Below, piece after piece: positions 1-7,798 of a DNA stretch of 18,697 nucleotides (the first letter of the stretch is position 1; each line of letters opens with the position of its first letter). Source of the stretch: Crocosphaera sp038442745. Its GTDB lineage: Bacteria > Cyanobacteriota > Cyanobacteriia > Cyanobacteriales > Microcystaceae. Position numbers and translations under genes: made by a program. Under the pieces are notes generated by a model. It made no database searches, was not told the origin of the DNA, and was given only the letters and a program-made list of their open reading frames with translations. The stretch is from positions 1 through 18,697 of the forward strand of contig NZ_JARVCN010000489.1 of assembly GCF_038442745.1 (NCBI RefSeq). The letters are read 5' to 3'.

Positions 1-40
1 CCTCCAAACAGATGCAAGAAAATAACCGGGAAACTCTTTC

Positions 41-2170
41 TTGGAAATCACCTTACAAAGAACCCGTAAGATGCTTAAAAGTGCCACCCCTGACCTTAAC
101 CTTTATGCTAAACGTCAGGCAGTGTGGCTACCTGTTACCTTTGAAACGAGTACCGAACAAGCATTAGAGCAAATCTTCACCGAGTTTGAAAGTAGTCTTT
201 ATATTCCATCGGCTGACCCCATTCGTTATCTTAAAGGTAGTACCGAAAAGAGATCGCTATTGGGCAATCAAAGACGTTTCTTTTTACAACGGGCCGAATC
301 AAGTATGTATGCTTTAAAATTAACCATTAAGAACTTTAGTCGGAAAACCCAATTAGTTAAAGAACGCTTATTAAAATTAGAACCCAATGCTGATGGATTA
401 CACCAATTCCTATTATGGCACTACGAATTTGAGAAAGAAACAGAAGTTAATGAATGGGATGATTTAACCCATAATCTAGGGGATGAAGGCTCATGGGAAG
501 CTGACGAATTTGAAGAAGAAGAGGAAGAACTCGATAGTGATAAAGAAGAAAGACGACAACAGTTACGCAAGTCCATTGAATTAGCCATTGACGAACTTAG
601 AAATAATACTGATGAAGCCCAACGCATCTATAACCAAATTATCCAACATTGTGATTATGACTTAACCCGTTTAGCTGATATTCAAGCCTTATTAGAAACT
701 GAATTTATTCAAGACCATAAACGAGAAGAAGTTACTAAGACAGTCAGAGAATTAGTCAGTCAAGGTCATAAAGTTTTATTAATCTCTACTTTCTCTGATA
801 CAGTCCTTGATTATTATCAGTATATGACTCAAGACCCTATCATTTCTCAATCAGGAATAGGGATGGCTGTAGGGGGAAGCAAACGTTACTATAATAATGG
901 AGATAAACCCAGAAAATTCAGTCCCCATAACTATCATAAAAAAGGACAAAATGTAACAGGTATAAAACGTCAAAGCTTATTTAAACTATTTGCCCCTGAA
1001 GCTTCTATCAAAAATCCTTCAGAACGTCCCAAACAAGAACAACAATTACAAATATTAATCGGTTCAGAAACCCTCTCAGTTGGTCAAAATCTTCAAGATG
1101 CGGATTATTTAATCAATATTGATGTTCCTTATAACCCAATGACCCTAGAACAGAGGATTGGGCGTATTGATCGCCCTAAACAACACTCTGTCGATACCCT
1201 TACCATTTATTATGCCAACAGTGAAAATCAACTATTAAGACAAGCCAGCCGATTGAAAACCTTGAATAAAAAATTAGTAGGAACAATAACAGAAGATAAC
1301 CAAATTCCGACAATTACTAGCACCAAAGATTTAGGTCCATCTGTGTACGGAGATACTCTATTTGATGATGAGATTTTACCTGATTATATCAACTTTTTAG
1401 AAAGCTTAGTCAAAGCCAGAAAAACCGAACAAGAGAATTTCCAAGAAAAAGCCTATAATAAACAAGAAACCAGTCAAGATACTTATAGTCAAAACGAGAT
1501 CCTATATAGTGAAGAATTAGCTAAATTAGTCAGAAAAAAAGGATTTGATTATCAACCCAATACAATCACCCTTGGCACAGGAAATGGCCAACCTCCTCAT
1601 ACCATAACCATCCTGACAGTTGATTACTTTGGTCCCAATGGAGAACCTATTTTAGACCAACAAGAAATAGTTTACTGGAATGACCTAACAGAAGAAAACG
1701 ACGGTTACGGGCAAGCGATCACTTCAGCTTTTATCACTCCTGATTTCTCGGAAGTCGTATCAGTTCAAACTATTATAGAACAATCAAAAACACTATATGA
1801 AAGCTTGATTTTATTGAAGCAGCAAAGACAAGAACAACTTGATACACCAGACACCATTGATAATATTAATATTACATCAGAACGCATTAGTCGCATTCAA
1901 AAGCGGATTCAATCTCTTTCTAATTTACCAGAGGGTATTGATGTCCGTACTATTCGAGGAACTTTAAAGAAACTTAATCAAAATAAAACAAAGAGAACTG
2001 TTCAAAAATTATTAAAAGACTATACTGACGGTAATAAAAGTGAGTTAGAAGATTTAGTATTTATAAAAGAATTTATCAATGAAACGGCTCGCCTCAGCTT
2101 AATTGATTTTGAAGCAATAAAAGCTGTAAGTTTTAAACTTACTATTAATGGTGTTTTGTTTAGAGTCTAA
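41..2170 (+). CDS. SF2/SNF2-like helicase, C-terminal part
   Basis: This is the RecA2 half of a superfamily 2 (SNF2-like) DNA helicase or translocase. Visible motifs are KVLLISTFSD (motif IV-like, about residue 245), SVGQNLQDADYLINIDVPYNP (motif V, from residue 346) and QRIGRIDR (motif VI, residues 371-378) with its arginine finger. A very acidic stretch lies near residues 153-170, followed by a long charged C-terminus. Walker A and DEAH motifs are absent, so the N-terminal half must lie upstream of the window. The TTG at 41 follows an in-frame stop at 23-25. Frame 3 from base 3 reads plausibly (RETLSWKSPYKEPVR) up to about base 66, where the helicase frame becomes plausible, so a frameshift near 60-72 is likely. 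The alternative is a separate start at ATG 71. The domain call is solid; whether the gene is intact is uncertain. Substrate and role are unknown, though plasmid maintenance or defence would fit the neighbours. Confidence 0.75.
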   Translation: MEITLQRTRKMLKSATPDLNLYAKRQAVWLPVTFETSTEQALEQIFTEFESSLYIPSADPIRYLKGSTEKRSLLGNQRRFFLQRAESSMYALKLTIKNFSRKTQLVKERLLKLEPNADGLHQFLLWHYEFEKETEVNEWDDLTHNLGDEGSWEADEFEEEEEELDSDKEERRQQLRKSIELAIDELRNNTDEAQRIYNQIIQHCDYDLTRLADIQALLETEFIQDHKREEVTKTVRELVSQGHKVLLISTFSDTVLDYYQYMTQDPIISQSGIGMAVGGSKRYYNNGDKPRKFSPHNYHKKGQNVTGIKRQSLFKLFAPEASIKNPSERPKQEQQLQILIGSETLSVGQNLQDADYLINIDVPYNPMTLEQRIGRIDRPKQHSVDTLTIYYANSENQLLRQASRLKTLNKKLVGTITEDNQIPTITSTKDLGPSVYGDTLFDDEILPDYINFLESLVKARKTEQENFQEKAYNKQETSQDTYSQNEILYSEELAKLVRKKGFDYQPNTITLGTGNGQPPHTITILTVDYFGPNGEPILDQQEIVYWNDLTEENDGYGQAITSAFITPDFSEVVSVQTIIEQSKTLYESLILLKQQRQEQLDTPDTIDNINITSERISRIQKRIQSLSNLPEGIDVRTIRGTLKKLNQNKTKRTVQKLLKDYTDGNKSELEDLVFIKEFINETARLSLIDFEAIKAVSFKLTINGVLFRV

Positions 2171-2203
2171 TGTTTGTATTAAATATTTATTACAATTAAT
2201 GTG

Positions 2204-2458
2204 TTATTCCCACTTCATTACATAAAGATCATCAAGTTGACAATCAAAAAATTGAGCAAGTTTACCAGTGCTAACACTATCAAGCCGTTTGAGTCGTCCT
2301 CTGATAAGACTTCTAATAGTAGATTGAGCTACACCTGCTTGTTCAGAGAGTTGGGCAATACTTAGTCCTTTTTGACTCATTAAGGTTTCGACGTTGCTAT
2401 AAAAGTAAAGCTCTTTTTGTTTGTGATTGTCTCCTTTTGTGGGCATTATGATAGCCAT
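2204..2458 (-). CDS. XRE/Cro-C1-type helix-turn-helix repressor
   Basis: This 84-aa protein is a single Cro/C1-type HTH domain. Its core runs through VETLMSQKGLSIAQLSEQAG, then VAQSTIRSLIRGRLKRLDS (recognition helix), then a cap helix TGKLAQFFDCQLDDLYV, as in the HTH_26/HTH_3 families. It is transcribed divergently from the replication gene and converges on the helicase gene, with 33 bp between their ends. The dyads over the rep promoter and its own promoter repeats make it the natural candidate regulator of rep and of itself; this is inference. ATG 2458 has AAGGA only 2 nt upstream. A second ATG at 2446 is possible and would shorten the protein by 4 residues. The HTH assignment is confident; the target is not proven. 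Confidence 0.85.
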   Translation of the reverse strand: MAIIMPTKGDNHKQKELYFYSNVETLMSQKGLSIAQLSEQAGVAQSTIRSLIRGRLKRLDSVSTGKLAQFFDCQLDDLYVMKWE

Positions 2459-2470
2459 TATCCTTATTCT

Positions 2471-2510
2471 GTCTAGCTATATTATACGTCTTGACAAGTA
2501 ATAGTCTAGC
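2471..2510 (-). promoter_or_regulatory. Candidate promoter of the HTH gene with GTCTAGC direct repeats
   Basis: A perfect minus-strand -10 box TATAAT lies at 2481-2486, 22 bp from ATG 2458. No convincing -35 box sits at the usual distance. The heptamer GTCTAGC occurs at 2471-2477 and again at 2504-2510, 33 bp apart (about three helical turns), and brackets the -10 box. This suits an autoregulatory operator or short iterons. Confidence 0.45.
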
Positions 2511-2533
2511 AACTGTAATCTGTAGTTGTGTTA

Positions 2534-2567
2534 AGTAGTTGACGACTAAGTGACTACTCGTCATAAT
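2534..2567 (+). promoter_or_regulatory. Sigma70-like promoter toward rep, overlapped by dyads
   Basis: A -35 box TTGACG (2539-2544), a 17-bp spacer and a -10 box CATAAT (2562-2567) point toward the replication gene, with an expected start near 2574. Two interleaved dyads cover it: AGTAGT (2534-2539) with ACTACT (2553-2558), and GACGA (2541-2545) with TCGTC (2558-2562). TGACGACTA and TGACTACTC also form an imperfect direct repeat with an 11-bp period. A repressor bound here would block the promoter. Confidence 0.55.
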
Positions 2568-2589
2568 AAAAAAGGAGAATTATTGAGGC

Positions 2590-2631
2590 AAAAAAAAGCT
2601 GGTGACCTCAAAGCTAAAACGGAAACCGTTT
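2590..2631 (-). terminator. Candidate terminators for an antisense transcript of the rep leader
   Basis: AAACGG-aaa-CCGTTT (2617-2631) is a perfect 6-bp hairpin. On the minus strand it is followed by TTTT, and then by the dyad GGTCACC (2601-2607) and a T8 run (complement of A8 at 2590-2597). These would stop minus-strand transcripts coming from the rep leader. No strong antisense promoter was found by eye, so an antisense RNA remains an inference. Confidence 0.35.
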
Positions 2632-2642
2632 CTTAACTAAGA

Positions 2643-2746
2643 GGGCTACCAAGCCCCAAAATTCAAAATTTCTTATTTCTATTGTCACCCAAGATTTCCG
2701 AATAACGCCAGTTTGAGGGTAGCCAGAAGCCGATACCTACTTCTGG
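2643..2746 (+). promoter_or_regulatory. Structured 5' leader of the rep mRNA with competing hairpins
   Basis: Three pairings are visible. Hairpin A is GGGCT (2643-2647) with AGCCC (2652-2656). Long-range pair B is GGCTACC (2644-2650) with GGTAGCC (2718-2724). Hairpin C is CCAGAAG (2723-2729) with CTTCTGG (2740-2746), enclosing a 10-nt loop. B uses bases of both A and C, so the folds exclude one another. Hairpin C buries the GG of the GGAG Shine-Dalgarno sequence (2745-2748) of the leader ORF at 2755. This is the geometry of a translational switch for copy-number control. Confidence 0.45.
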
Positions 2747-2754
2747 AGAAAGCA

Positions 2755-2871
2755 ATGAAACCTATACTAAATCTGCCTTGTGGCGGATTAAAAATTGATG
2801 GAAAATTTTTCTTAAGTTCCATCATCACCCCCCCTATATCACAGTTGAGGGGAACGTATGTCCTGGCTTAG
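2755..2871 (+). CDS. 38-aa leader ORF overlapping the rep start
   Basis: The ATG at 2755 follows a good Shine-Dalgarno sequence (GGAG, 6 nt upstream) and encodes 38 residues beginning MKPILNLPCGGLKIDGKFFL. Its TAG at 2869-2871 lies 14 nt inside the replication gene, which starts at 2858 in another frame. This overlap is the classic arrangement for translational coupling. A C7 run (2828-2834) lies within it. In the Synechocystis pSYSA replicon a small ORF also precedes the CyRepA1 gene, with control by an antisense RNA; that comparison is from memory and no sequence homology is claimed. The peptide has no recognisable domain, and its translation may matter more than its sequence. Confidence 0.5.
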   Translation: MKPILNLPCGGLKIDGKFFLSSIITPPISQLRGTYVLA

Positions 2872-5800
2872 ATACAACCGCCGAAACCCCTGTCCTGTGT
2901 GCCAAGGAGAAAGGAATGATTGTCGGCAAAACACCACCACCGGCCTAGTTTACTGCCGAAGTCATGAAGCCAACCCCAAAGACTACTTATACAGGGGTCA
3001 AGACACATGGGGCTTTAACATCTGGGCATACAAACCCGATGCTGATGCTTGGACTGATGAGCGTCGTCAAGAATGGTTGGAAGAGCAGAGGAGGCAGAGG
3101 GAGCAGAGGGAGCAGAGGGAGAGTTTAAAGAAGCTGCTACCTATCCCCGAACGAGATAAGGTCATTAGGGAAATCCTAGACCAACTAACCCTATCAGATG
3201 ACCACAGAGAGGTTCTAAGGGGAAGAGGAATAAGCGATCGCAAAATAGAAGAATCAAACTACCGCAGTGTCAAACAATGGCAAAAACTAACCTCACCTGT
3301 CACTAATAAACTCTCAGGGGTGAAATATGATGGATTAAGCTTAATTAACCACACTGATGGGATACTAATCCCAATTCCTAACGAAGATGGATTATACACC
3401 CATCTTAGGGTGAATGATCTGACCCCAGGAACCGAAAACAAGTATTACCCTCTGAGTAGTTCCAAGCGTGGGGTGAAGTACCACTTACCATCAGGGGAGC
3501 AACCCATCGGGGTGTATATGCCCCAGGAAGCACCCGAAAAGCAAATAATAGGGTTTACAGAGGGACTGGAATATAAACCGCTTCTAGCGTCATCTAACGT
3601 GGGGATTCCGATTATAGGAGCTAGTGGTGGTAATTTTGGCAGTAGTAGTGAGGCGATAGAGGATGCGATCGCATCAATTAAAGAGAGATACAAATGGGAA
3701 AACCCCGAATTTGTGCTTTATGGGGATGCAGGAAGTGCAGCCAACCCCAGTGTCAGTCGTCAATATGAAAAACTAGGGGATTTTATTCCCAACCTCAAAG
3801 TGGCTGATTGGGGACAATTAACTAATAAAGAAGCCCTAGATATTGACGAGATTGATGTTGATGAAAACCCCATTAATTATCTAAGTATGGGGGCATTTTT
3901 AGAGAAAGCAAGATGGTGTAAATATAAAGACAAAACCCTAAAAGCATGGATACTAACGAAGAAATTTACTCCAACGTTGAAAGTAAAACAAGAATTTATT
4001 GATTTGCCAAAGCCAGAGAATAATACAATGTTCTTAGTAAAAAGTGGACTAGGAACAGGCAAAACGACTCTATTGGTAAAATGGTTAAAAACAGAATGGT
4101 CTGATTATGGAGGTATCAACTTAGGATACAGAAACACCTTACTAATGCAATTTTGTGAGAAGTCGGGATTTGTCCATATTCATAATTGTTCGTCATGGGT
4201 AGATATATCAGCCCCCACAGCAATAGTGGCATCTTGTGTGGATAGTCATCTGCGATTTAACCCCGATGATTTTGAAGGGAAAGTGTTAATAATTGATGAG
4301 GTAGTTTCCGTACTAAAGCATTTATTATTCAGTAGTACAGTAGGAGAAAGAGGACGAGCGATCGCCTTATTTATAGAAGGAATAAAAAGAGCAAGGGTTG
4401 TAGTAGGATTAGATGGTAACCTATCAGATATGTACTGCGATTTTTTTGAGGAATGTGACCCATTAAAAAAAGTAATAAAAGTAGAAAACACTTACAAAGG
4501 AAAGAAGCCAGAATTAATCTTATTAGAGGGAACAATCAAAGACGAAAACCTCAGAAAACGGGATAATTCCCCTTGGTTATATGACCTCCTGAACAGTTTG
4601 GATATGTTACCAGTAGTAGCGAGTGATTCCCAGATATTATTGGAGGCGATCGATGAGATTTACCAAGACCAAGGGTTAGTAGGATTAAGGATAGATTCCA
4701 CCACCATTGATAGTAAAGAAGTGCAAGAATTTCTCAAAGAACCTGCACAATGGATAAGAGAAAATGAACCACAGTATGTATTATTTAGTCCCAGTTGTGA
4801 GAGTGGTTTAGATGTAGCCATAACTGATTACTTTAGTCATTTCTTTGGGTTATTTTTTGGAGTATTAGATGCAGATTCGATTACCCAGATTATAGCTCGT
4901 GTCAGGGATGTGGACTTAACTCGTTATTTATGGGTCATGCCTTATGTCAAAGCAGATAACCCTGATAGTATAAAAACTCCTTTGGTAGATAGTTTTAAAT
5001 ATTACTATAATCAAAGGTTAATACGAGACTTAGATTTAGTCATGGCGGGACAGATAAGTTCAGAAGAGATAATGAGGGAAGTATTAAGTTATATGACTTT
5101 AGCCCAAGCTAGTCCAGAACATCAATTAAGTCAGCGCATTCAAACCATGATTTATTATGAGAAAAGTTACTTAAGAGAATGCGTTTACTGGTTACTGGAA
5201 CAACAAGGTTATGATACTTCCAATCGAGTAGCTCCCGTTTTAGACGAGGGGTTTAGAGAGACTTCTAAAAAGGTGTCAAAAGAAAAGAAAAAAGTTAAAA
5301 GACGCAAAAGTAAAGATATCTTTAATAGCTCAGATAAGTACATTGGAAACCCATCAATATTATTAAAGTGGAATACTTCATGGGCAGAAAGATGTGCATT
5401 AATAAAAGCTATAATAGAGGATAAATTACCAGGAATAACTAAACACATAGTTTGGTCAGAGGATTTTATTTATCAGATACAATTTCAGTTTCCTAATCTC
5501 TTCTACCAACTAGAAGATAGGTACTACCTGGATAATCTAGAGAAATGTCTTGAGCGATCTCAAAGGATGTACCACAGGCAACTGGTAAAAGGGCGTACCC
5601 GTAAGAAATTAACCCCCTGGAAACTCAACTCTCGTTACCAACGGTTATGGACTTTAAGAGAAGTGGGCATTCATGAGCTTATTCATAATCATTATGATGT
5701 TGAGTTAACCACAGAGCATCCAGTGGTCAAGGAAATTATGGCCAAGTGTGGCCAGAAGAAAAATTGGATCTCGTTGGGCAAAAAACCCCATCAGGACACC

Positions 5801-6451
5801 ATTAAATATTTAAAATGGTTATTGGGACAAATTGGCTATACTCTACGTTCCCAACAAAAAAGGAATGAGCAAGGTGAGGCAGTACGAGTTTACAAGTTAA
5901 TGTCCATACCCCATGAAGATGTAGCGCGTTATGTGGGGCCAATGATGGAAATCATTGCTCGAAAATATGACCAACCTCAACCAGTATTAAATTGGGATGA
6001 GGGATTAATACTAGCCAATGAACCGGAAGAAAGCATACTACAAGAGCAAGTTTGTAGTACGCAGATCGGGGTAGAAAACTCAGGGAAACTTTTGTTAGCC
6101 GAAAATGCTGAAAACCATCATGAGAAAAAGGTTGTAGCCGTAACAGATGTGGGGGTAACTCTATTAGAAGAACCAGCACATCTGTTACAGCTAAATCGTA
6201 ATACAAATCCCGATGATCCACTTAGAAAATGTCCGGCGAGTGAGATCCCCCCAGAAGCAGTAGATGAGTGCGATCGTAAATGGATAGCCGAACAACTAGA
6301 AAGCTGCCAGAGCGTAGATGATGTACGATATTGGTGGTATGAAGTGGGTTTAGTCTCTCAACAGCTACAATTGGGTTGGGATTTGTTAACCAGCGAAGTT
6401 AAGCAAAGGCTGAGACTATTATTTAACCAGATGAAGGCATTAGAGACGTGA
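2858..6451 (+). CDS. Plasmid replication protein, CyRepA1-like (primase-like plus helicase)
   Basis: This 1197-aa protein has the architecture of cyanobacterial CyRepA1 plasmid initiators. A zinc-finger-like N-terminus has CPVC (residues 12-15) and further Cys/His (CRSH, 33-36). An Arg/Glu-rich linker (about 70-90) follows. A DUF3854/Toprim-like domain spans about 170-330 and includes GFTEGLEY and LYGDAGSAANP. A P-loop helicase comes next: Walker A GLGTGKTT (397-404), Walker B VLIIDE (476-481), and a late helicase motif QIIARVRD (677-684) with candidate arginine fingers. The C-terminal 400 residues are lysine-rich and unassigned. The start is well fixed: GAGGGG lies 5 nt upstream of ATG 2858, and the frame is closed by TGA at 2846-2848. 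It would bind and open the plasmid origin, and may also prime. Regulation probably runs through the upstream leader and HTH protein. Confidence 0.85.
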   Translation: MSWLRYNRRNPCPVCQGERNDCRQNTTTGLVYCRSHEANPKDYLYRGQDTWGFNIWAYKPDADAWTDERRQEWLEEQRRQREQREQRESLKKLLPIPERDKVIREILDQLTLSDDHREVLRGRGISDRKIEESNYRSVKQWQKLTSPVTNKLSGVKYDGLSLINHTDGILIPIPNEDGLYTHLRVNDLTPGTENKYYPLSSSKRGVKYHLPSGEQPIGVYMPQEAPEKQIIGFTEGLEYKPLLASSNVGIPIIGASGGNFGSSSEAIEDAIASIKERYKWENPEFVLYGDAGSAANPSVSRQYEKLGDFIPNLKVADWGQLTNKEALDIDEIDVDENPINYLSMGAFLEKARWCKYKDKTLKAWILTKKFTPTLKVKQEFIDLPKPENNTMFLVKSGLGTGKTTLLVKWLKTEWSDYGGINLGYRNTLLMQFCEKSGFVHIHNCSSWVDISAPTAIVASCVDSHLRFNPDDFEGKVLIIDEVVSVLKHLLFSSTVGERGRAIALFIEGIKRARVVVGLDGNLSDMYCDFFEECDPLKKVIKVENTYKGKKPELILLEGTIKDENLRKRDNSPWLYDLLNSLDMLPVVASDSQILLEAIDEIYQDQGLVGLRIDSTTIDSKEVQEFLKEPAQWIRENEPQYVLFSPSCESGLDVAITDYFSHFFGLFFGVLDADSITQIIARVRDVDLTRYLWVMPYVKADNPDSIKTPLVDSFKYYYNQRLIRDLDLVMAGQISSEEIMREVLSYMTLAQASPEHQLSQRIQTMIYYEKSYLRECVYWLLEQQGYDTSNRVAPVLDEGFRETSKKVSKEKKKVKRRKSKDIFNSSDKYIGNPSILLKWNTSWAERCALIKAIIEDKLPGITKHIVWSEDFIYQIQFQFPNLFYQLEDRYYLDNLEKCLERSQRMYHRQLVKGRTRKKLTPWKLNSRYQRLWTLREVGIHELIHNHYDVELTTEHPVVKEIMAKCGQKKNWISLGKKPHQDTIKYLKWLLGQIGYTLRSQQKRNEQGEAVRVYKLMSIPHEDVARYVGPMMEIIARKYDQPQPVLNWDEGLILANEPEESILQEQVCSTQIGVENSGKLLLAENAENHHEKKVVAVTDVGVTLLEEPAHLLQLNRNTNPDDPLRKCPASEIPPEAVDECDRKWIAEQLESCQSVDDVRYWWYEVGLVSQQLQLGWDLLTSEVKQRLRLLFNQMKALET
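3083..3118 (+). repeat. In-frame 9-bp tandem repeat in rep
   Basis: Four adjacent copies of the 9-mer GAGCAGAGG (the second reads AGGCAGAGG) encode the Arg/Gln/Glu-rich stretch RRQREQREQRES in the linker between the zinc finger and the Toprim-like domain. A multiple of three bases can vary in number without breaking the frame, so linker length may differ between strains. Confidence 0.75.
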
Positions 6452-6532
6452 GGGGAGTTTTCCGGAGGCTTTTAAATAGAAGCTCTGTAGCAGGACAAAA
6501 GTTTCAGGACGATCCCCTAAACTATCTTGTTG

Positions 6533-6561
6533 GGGTTTCCCGATTTCAAATCGGAAAACCT
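6533..6561. other. Strong hairpin downstream of rep
   Basis: CCGATTT (6540-6546) pairs with AAATCGG (6548-6554) around one base. After a C/A mismatch, GGTTT (6534-6538) pairs with AAACC (6556-6560), extended by a G-T wobble. No U tract follows on either strand, so it is not a typical intrinsic terminator. It begins 82 bp after the rep stop and could stabilise the mRNA 3' end or belong to the origin. The opening of the helix near the loop makes a 5-nt loop more realistic. Confidence 0.6.
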
Positions 6562-6659
6562 AAAAGGCAAGATCTGCATAAGCTTGATATTGTTTAACCG
6601 TTTTGGTTGGCTAAAGATAGCGATCGTTACGCACCAGACATAAGGGAAGAGCTAAGGAT

Positions 6660-6700
6660 CGTCAAACAACGAGTGTACACTCGTTTTCATCGGAGTGACG
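6660..6700. repeat. 18-bp perfect palindrome within a larger dyad
   Basis: AACGAGTGTACACTCGTT (6668-6685) is a perfect palindrome, flanked symmetrically by CGTCA (6660-6664) and TGACG (6696-6700). GTAGTAT is directly repeated nearby at 6721 and 6746. No gene is supported in 6452-6797, so this block after the replication gene is a candidate origin, iteron or partition/operator site. It could also be the end of a lost mobile element. Confidence 0.6.
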
Positions 6701-6797
6701 GGTGAGGAAATTAAGCTAACGTAGTATTCTTGTAACTCGCGTTATGTAGTATAGAGAGTTAACCTATCCAATCACCCTACTGTCTATATGAATTAAG

Positions 6798-7185
6798 TTG
6801 CTCGTTAGAAGTGCTTTTTTACCACATAATAGTAGTTATAAGAATACTGAGTTAGGAGAAGAAGTAGAACATGAGATAGTGAAGTGTACAGACAATCCAA
6901 TAGAGCAGAGTCATAGAGGAATAAAACAGAGGTATTATCCGATGATGGGATGGGGGAATTTTGAATCAGCTCAGAGATTTTGTCGAGTATATGAAGAAGT
7001 AAAAAACTTCTTGAGACCTCAGTTATTTATGGGAGAGTTTGTCTCTTTATCTAATAGAAGAAAAATCTTTTTAGAGAGGGTTGATCTCTTGAAAGAAATT
7101 TTAAGAACAGCCTAAGTGGAAAATCAAAAGAAAGGGTCTTGAATCAATTTTTACCTATTTTTGAGAACTCATTTCTGACACTTTT
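6798..7185 (+). pseudogene. IS6-like transposase, C-terminal remnant, with right end
   Basis: Bases 6798-7115 encode 105 aa whose core, DNPIEQSHRGIKQRYYPMMG followed by WGNFESAQRFCRVYEEVKNFLRP, matches the C-terminus of IS6/IS240-type DDE transposases, including the last catalytic Glu. The N-terminus and the first two catalytic Asp are missing, so it is inactive. Downstream, the minus strand of 7173-7192 reads CTGTT followed by AAAAGTGTCAGAA. That resembles IS6-family terminal repeats and recurs at 10882, 11176 and 14498. The right end therefore lies close to 7185-7195, where ISAs1-like coding sequence begins abruptly. A TTG at 6798 opens the ORF, but the true homology seems to start near 6840. 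Confidence 0.7.
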
Positions 7186-7798
7186 GAACAGATCACTCAC
7201 CAAAAAGCCGACTACATCCTCACTCTTAAAGCTAACCATCCCACTTTATTAGCTGAAGTCCAGCAATGGTTTACTGATACCCAGACTCAAGGTTGGGATA
7301 GTATTGACCATGATTACTACAAAACAGTAACTAAGGGACACCACCGCACTGAGAAACGATACGTTTGGGCTATACCAGTAGCAGCAATGGGAGGACTTTA
7401 CCAGCAAGAACAATGGTCTGGACTGCAAACAATTGTTGTCGTCGAACGCATCCGTCACTTATGGAATAAGACTACCCACGATATTCAGTTTTACCTGACC
7501 TCTTTACCTGCCAATGCCCAATTTCTTTGCCATGCTATTCGCACTCATTGGAGCATTGAAAACAATCTTCACTGGACACTCGATGTCACCTTCCGAGAAG
7601 ATCAATGTCGTATTCGGTCAGAATATAGTCCACAGAACTTTGCTCTTTTAAGACGATTAGCACTTAATGTTCTCCATCAAGAAAAAACATTTAAACGTAG
7701 TCTTCGCCAGAAAATGAAGCAAGCTGCTATGAACAACAACTATATGATGACTGTTCTCAATACCTTCTGTCAAGCGGATTTTAGATGAGCTTACCCTG
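7186..7798 (+). pseudogene. ISAs1-family transposase, 5'-truncated
   Basis: An open frame from 7165 reads EQITHQKADYILTLKANHP and continues to a stop at 7786-7788. It includes IRTHWSIENNLHWTLDVTFR and EDQCRIRSEYSPQNFALLRR, the hallmark C-terminal half of ISAs1 (H-repeat) transposases with the final catalytic Glu (SIEN). The first internal Met is only at 7387, but homology clearly starts at 7186. The N-terminal half is absent, cut off by the IS6-like end. The element's own right end is intact: the terminal repeat, read inward, is CAGGGTAAGCTCATC, ending at 7798, where an IS630 gene is interrupted. About 200 codons remain, so it is not functional alone. Confidence 0.8.

Noticed and set aside
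421..627. Serine-rich minus-strand ORF of 68 aa
   Set aside because: It is the antisense of the Glu-rich segment of the helicase; low complexity with no ribosome binding site.
2755..2900. Frameshift at the C7 run fusing the leader ORF to rep
   Set aside because: The rep frame is closed by TGA at 2846-2848, downstream of the C7 run, so slippage there could not produce a fusion.
3259..6221. Several minus-strand ORFs of 60-89 aa inside rep
   Set aside because: All lie opposite strongly coding, motif-bearing rep sequence and have no recognisable features.
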